Source of the DNA: Pseudomonas gregormendelii
GTDB lineage: Bacteria; Pseudomonadota; Gammaproteobacteria; Pseudomonadales; Pseudomonadaceae
Direction: 5' to 3'
Assembly: GCF_017114825.1 (NCBI RefSeq)
Contig: NZ_JADEVO010000009.1
Span: 87,407-151,406, forward strand
DNA: 64,000 nucleotides
Below, one piece after another: positions 60,285-64,000 of the stretch (position 1 is the first letter of the stretch; each line of letters starts with the position of its first letter). A program made the translations under genes and the position numbers. The notes under the pieces were generated by a model. That model made no database searches. It was not told the origin of the DNA and was given only the letters and a program-made list of their open reading frames with translations.

Positions 60285-61838
60285 ATGCCCTCAAGCGCAG
60301 CCCTGTTCAGACGCCCGCGCCAGTTACTGATCCTTGGCGTGCTCGGCCTTTGCGGCTGCGTGCGTCTGGGACCGGATTTCCAGGCGCCGGGCGAAGCATG
60401 GAGCCGGCAATGGAGCAGCCCGGCCCTGGAACAGGCCAGCCAGCGCGAACAGAGCCCGGACCTGCGTGAGTGGTGGCAGGTGTTCAACGACCCGTTGCTG
60501 GATCGCCTGATTGCCGCTGCGGACGCGGGTAACGCAGACCTGAAAATCGCCGGGCTGCGGGTCATGGAAGCCCGGGCGCGGCTGGGGATTGCCGAAAGCG
60601 GGCGTTACCCGCAGCTGCAGCAAGCCAGTGCCGACAGCCTGTACCTCACCCGCCGGCAATCCGGCGGCAGCAATTCGCAGGACAGCCACTTCTGGCAGCA
60701 CAGCGTGGGTTTCGATGTGGGTTGGGAGTTGGATTTCTGGGGCCGCTTCAGCCGCGCCATTGAGTCGGCCGACGCCAGCTATTTCGCCGCGCGTGCCAAC
60801 TATGAAGACGTGCTGGTGCTGCTGCACGCGCAAGTGGCGGATACCTATTTTGCCTTACGCACCACCGAGGCGCGGTTGCGGGTGGCAAAGCAGAATGCCC
60901 GGCAGCAACAGCGTAATTTCGAGATCACCGAGAAGCTGTTCAACAGCGGGCAGAATGCCGAGCTGGATCTGCAGCAGGCCCGGACTCAATACCTGGGCAC
61001 CCTGAGCACCATCCCCAGTCTTGAGGACCAGCTGCAACGCACCCGCAATGCCCTGGCCGTACTGATCGGCCAGCCACCCGGCGGCGTGCCGCAGTTGGCG
61101 ACGAGTGACGGGCTGATTCCGCTGGTGGATCAGGCGGTGCTGCAGGATGTGCCCGCCAGCCTGCTGCTGCGTCGCCCCGACGTGCGAGCTGCCGAGCTCA
61201 ATGTCGCTGCGCAGTCGGCGCTGATCGGCGTGGCCGAAAGCGATTTTTATCCCTCGTTGACCTTGCTTGGCAGCATCGTCTGGTCCGCTGATTCACTGGA
61301 TGGCACCCCGCGCAGCCTGGACCTGATAGGGGGGCCGAGCCTGCGCTGGAATCTGTTCGATCATGGCCAGATCAGCAACAACGTGCGAGTGCAGGATGCG
61401 CGGTTGCAGCAGTTGATCGAAGTCTATCGCGACAAGGTTCGCCAGGCGGCACGGGAAGCCGATGATGCCGCTGGCGGCTTGATCAAATCCCTTGAGCGCG
61501 AGCGTATCCTGGGCGAGGCCGAAGTGGCCGCCAAGCGCTCGCTGGTGCTGGCCAGCGCGCAGTACCGCGAAGGTTATTCGGACTTCCAGCGAGTGCTGGA
61601 TGCGCAGCGGGCGCTGCTGGAGCAACAGGACAACTACCTGGTGGCCCGCAGCAATGCCGTGAGCAATGTCATTGCCCTGTACAAAGCCTTGGGTGGCGGC
61701 TGGTCCAGCGCCCAGCCAATGGTCGATCCCGCCACTCGCAGGCAGATGCAAGAGCGCACCGACTGGGGCGATCTGCTGGACGAGCCTGGAGTTGCCCAGC
61801 CTGCCTTTCCCCAGCCCGACGAGGTCAAAACACCATGA
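60285..61838 (+). CDS. NodT-family outer-membrane efflux lipoprotein
   Basis: 517-residue TolC-like channel. Lipobox LCGC near residue 24 (GVLGLCGCVRLGPDFQAPG), the usual NodT/OprM start. Two OEP repeats, LLRRPDVRAAELNVAAQSAL being the signature of the second. GGAAG precedes the ATG. Coupled to the adaptor gene by a 4-bp overlap. Confidence 0.94.
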   Translation: MPSSAALFRRPRQLLILGVLGLCGCVRLGPDFQAPGEAWSRQWSSPALEQASQREQSPDLREWWQVFNDPLLDRLIAAADAGNADLKIAGLRVMEARARLGIAESGRYPQLQQASADSLYLTRRQSGGSNSQDSHFWQHSVGFDVGWELDFWGRFSRAIESADASYFAARANYEDVLVLLHAQVADTYFALRTTEARLRVAKQNARQQQRNFEITEKLFNSGQNAELDLQQARTQYLGTLSTIPSLEDQLQRTRNALAVLIGQPPGGVPQLATSDGLIPLVDQAVLQDVPASLLLRRPDVRAAELNVAAQSALIGVAESDFYPSLTLLGSIVWSADSLDGTPRSLDLIGGPSLRWNLFDHGQISNNVRVQDARLQQLIEVYRDKVRQAAREADDAAGGLIKSLERERILGEAEVAAKRSLVLASAQYREGYSDFQRVLDAQRALLEQQDNYLVARSNAVSNVIALYKALGGGWSSAQPMVDPATRRQMQERTDWGDLLDEPGVAQPAFPQPDEVKTP

Positions 61839-62974
61839 GCGACACTGTCCCGCCCTCGGCTGAAACACCGCCGGCGCCAGCACCTGCACCCGCTCCAGAC
61901 CCGAGCCGCAAGGGCCTGAAGTGGGTGTTGCTGTTGATTGTCCTGAGCCTGGCCTGGTACCTGCTGGCGGATCGCTTCACGCCGTATACGCAGCAGGCGC
62001 GGGTAGGGGCCTTTGTGATTCCGGTGGCGGCGGAAGTGGCAGGGCGGGTGATTCGGGTCAACGTGCGGAACAATCAGGATGTAAAGGCCGGCGAGGTGCT
62101 GTTCGAGGTCGACCCCCAGCCGTATCAGATTGCCGTGGATCGGGCGCGGGCCGATCTTGAGTCGACCCGGCGCCAGATCGGCGCCGGCACTGCCGGGATT
62201 GCTGCCGCGCAGGCCAATCTGAGGGCGGCCCAGGCCAACGAACTCAAGGCGCGCCAGGACAATCAGCGCCTTGAAGGCTTGTATCGGGACGATCCGGGGA
62301 CCATCTCGGTGCGCCTGCTGGAAGTCTCCCGGGCCAATCGCGAACAGGCCGTGAGCCAGGTCGCTGCGGCCCGCGCCGAAGTCCAGCGGGCACGGGAACA
62401 GGAGGGCGGCAGCGATGAGGACAACGCGACCCTGCGCAGTGCCGCCACGGCGTTATCAAAAGCCGAACTGGATCTGGCCAATACCCGGGTGCGCGCGCGA
62501 TCCTCCGGGTTGATCACGGACCTGCGCACCGATGCCGGCCAGTTTGCCGCTGCCGGAGGTCCGGTGATGACCCTGATTGCGATCCACGATGTATGGGTCA
62601 GTGCCGACATGACCGAGAATAATCTGGGTCTGGTCCAAATCGATACGCCGGTGGCGATCGTGCTGGATGCGCTGCCGGGGGAGGTGTTCGAGGGGCGCGT
62701 GCGTAGCGTGGGTTACGGGGTCAGCGTCGGTCAGGCGCCCGCGCCCGGAACCCTGCCCAGTGTGCAGAACAGCCGCGACTGGTTGCGCCCGGCGCAGCGC
62801 TTCCCGGTGATTATCGAGTTCTCCTCCGAAGCCAAGGAGCACTTGCGCGACAGTCGCGGGATCCGCGCCGGCGGGCAGGCTGAAGTCATGGCCTTTCCCC
62901 GCGAGGGCAATCCACTGAACCCACTCGGCCGCCTGTTCTTGGGTTTCATGAGCTGGCTGTCGTATGTCTACTGA
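61835..62974 (+). CDS. HlyD/EmrA-type membrane-fusion protein
   Basis: 379 residues. Pro/Ala-rich N-terminus, one transmembrane helix (WVLLLIVLSLAWYLLADRF), biotinyl-lipoyl motif (VAGRVIRVNVRNNQDVKAGE), coiled-coil hairpin (about 105-215) and the SSGLITDLRTDAGQF beta-barrel part. Links the inner-membrane and outer-membrane partners. Overlaps the next gene by 11 bp. Confidence 0.93.
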   Translation: MSDTVPPSAETPPAPAPAPAPDPSRKGLKWVLLLIVLSLAWYLLADRFTPYTQQARVGAFVIPVAAEVAGRVIRVNVRNNQDVKAGEVLFEVDPQPYQIAVDRARADLESTRRQIGAGTAGIAAAQANLRAAQANELKARQDNQRLEGLYRDDPGTISVRLLEVSRANREQAVSQVAAARAEVQRAREQEGGSDEDNATLRSAATALSKAELDLANTRVRARSSGLITDLRTDAGQFAAAGGPVMTLIAIHDVWVSADMTENNLGLVQIDTPVAIVLDALPGEVFEGRVRSVGYGVSVGQAPAPGTLPSVQNSRDWLRPAQRFPVIIEFSSEAKEHLRDSRGIRAGGQAEVMAFPREGNPLNPLGRLFLGFMSWLSYVY

Positions 62975-64000
62975 AACCACGATCAGGGCCCGGCGCGCGT
63001 TGCGCCTGGCGACGGGCACGGCGCTGTGCCTGGCGGCGAGTTTCGGCCTGGGCTTGCCGATTCCTTTCGTGGCGCCGGTGCTGGCGGTGTTGTTGCTGGC
63101 GACGCTGAATCGGCCCCTGCCATTCAAGGCAGCACTGGTCCTGGCGCTGGCGGCGATGCTGACGACCGGCAGCGGTCTGTTGTTGATTCCGGTCCTGCGG
63201 TACTACCCGCTCAGTGGCGTGCTGTTGATTGGCCTTTGTCTGTTCCTGGTATTCCGCTTCGGCCTGCGCGGTGGCAACGCGCTTATCGTCACGTTCCTGG
63301 TCATCGGCCTGACCATGATTTCGTCAGCCGGGGTTGCCGATTTCGGCCTGGCGGCGACGGTCATCGAGGCGCTGGTCAAGGGCCTGCTGCTCGCGGTGCT
63401 GGCCGTGGCAGGCAGTCACTGGCTGTTTGCCGAACCGGCGGATGCTCCGCCATCGCCCAGTCCCCCAGGCTTGCCGCCTGCCGAGGCCGCACGGGTGGCG
63501 CTGCGAGCCACCCTGATCGTCCTGCCGACCTTCCTGCTGGCACTGATCGACCCGGCCAGTTACCTGCCGATCATTCTCAAGGCGGTCAGCCTGGGTCAGC
63601 AAAGCTCGACCAGCCACACTCACAGCGCCGGTCGGGAGCTGGTCGGCTCGACCCTGCTGGGCGGTTTGCTGGCGATCCTGTTGTGGTGTGCACTGAGCCT
63701 GTTTGTGCACCTGTGGATGTTTTTCCTGTGGATGCTGCTGTTCGGCCTGGTGCTGGCGCGCAAGCTTTACCGGCTCAGCCCAACGGGTTTAAGCCCGGGG
63801 TTCTGGCTCAACAGCCTGATCACGATGATCATTCTGTTGGGCCAGTCGGTGCAGGACAGCGCAGCGGGCAAGGACGTCTACACCGCCTTTGCCATACGCA
63901 TGGGGTTGTTTATCGCCGTGACGCTGTACGCATGCCTGATGGTCAATCTGCTCGAGCAACGCCGAGCACTCCCCGCCGCCCCAACCTCGCTCCCCACCCA
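62964..64000 (+). CDS. DUF2955/FUSC-like inner-membrane protein (partial, 3' end outside window)
   Basis: At least 345 residues with many hydrophobic helices, starting MSTETTIRARRALRLATGTA. A second hydrophobic block begins near 180, giving the two-repeat plan of AaeB/FUSC-like exporters. The frame is still open at the right edge. With the adaptor and outer-membrane factor it forms a tripartite efflux system; aromatic acids are the usual cargo of the related AaeAB pump, so that is a guess here. Confidence 0.82.
   Translation, partial: MSTETTIRARRALRLATGTALCLAASFGLGLPIPFVAPVLAVLLLATLNRPLPFKAALVLALAAMLTTGSGLLLIPVLRYYPLSGVLLIGLCLFLVFRFGLRGGNALIVTFLVIGLTMISSAGVADFGLAATVIEALVKGLLLAVLAVAGSHWLFAEPADAPPSPSPPGLPPAEAARVALRATLIVLPTFLLALIDPASYLPIILKAVSLGQQSSTSHTHSAGRELVGSTLLGGLLAILLWCALSLFVHLWMFFLWMLLFGLVLARKLYRLSPTGLSPGFWLNSLITMIILLGQSVQDSAAGKDVYTAFAIRMGLFIAVTLYACLMVNLLEQRRALPAAPTSLPT

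Overview
The window is a stretch of Pseudomonas chromosome, most probably from the P. fluorescens group. Three things point there. The core gene order (purB-hflD-mnmA, the facing isocitrate dehydrogenases idh/icd, cspD, clpS-clpA, infA-bpt-aat, ftsK-lolA-rarA-crcB-serS-cysG, tusDCBE-ybiB) is that of Pseudomonas. The proteins are recognisable full-length Pseudomonas versions. The gaps between genes hold the REP/BIME palindromes typical of fluorescent pseudomonads (GTAGGAGCTGCCG...CTGCGATCTTTT and GGGAGCGGGCTTGCCCGCGATG types). I saw no rRNA, tRNA, CRISPR array, intact insertion sequence or prophage.

Layout. 1-26 kb is conserved housekeeping: the ribosomal-oxygenase gene roxA (cut by the left edge), purine synthesis, tRNA thiolation, two isocitrate dehydrogenases, a complete bacterial N-degron module (aat and bpt make N-terminal Leu/Phe tags, ClpS and ClpA recognise and unfold tagged proteins), FtsK, LolA, RarA, a fluoride channel, SerS, CysG and the TusBCDE sulfur relay, which supplies the MnmA encoded 20 kb away. 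26-31 kb holds small accessory genes and a periplasmic gamma-glutamyltransferase. 31.7-38.5 kb is the least explained block: a membrane di-iron sterol-desaturase-like protein whose reading frame runs 242 bp into a LuxR-type regulator, then two different exported YtcJ-type amidohydrolases (one a lipoprotein, one with a Sec signal) and a TorF-like outer-membrane protein.

38.8-47.5 kb is a mosaic: a secreted fusion of a VanX-type D,D-dipeptidase with a YkuD-type L,D-transpeptidase, a DUF2268 metalloprotease that seems to have lost an internal segment, a MocR regulator facing an EamA exporter, a nitrilase reduced to its first 56 codons, and a BtuFCD-type ABC importer behind a clear cobalamin riboswitch. 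47.9-55.5 kb looks like a creatinine-use locus: GlxA/AraC regulator, amino-acid permease, creatininase and a polyamine-type ABC importer. 55.9-59.0 kb resembles the yqjD-yqjE-yqjK envelope/stress cluster plus three small unknown proteins. 59.2-64 kb carries a second GlxA/AraC regulator and a three-part efflux pump (NodT-type outer-membrane factor, HlyD-type adaptor, DUF2955 membrane protein) that runs off the right edge.

Start sites were chosen by family length and visible ribosome-binding sites. Family names come from reading the translations, not from database searches.
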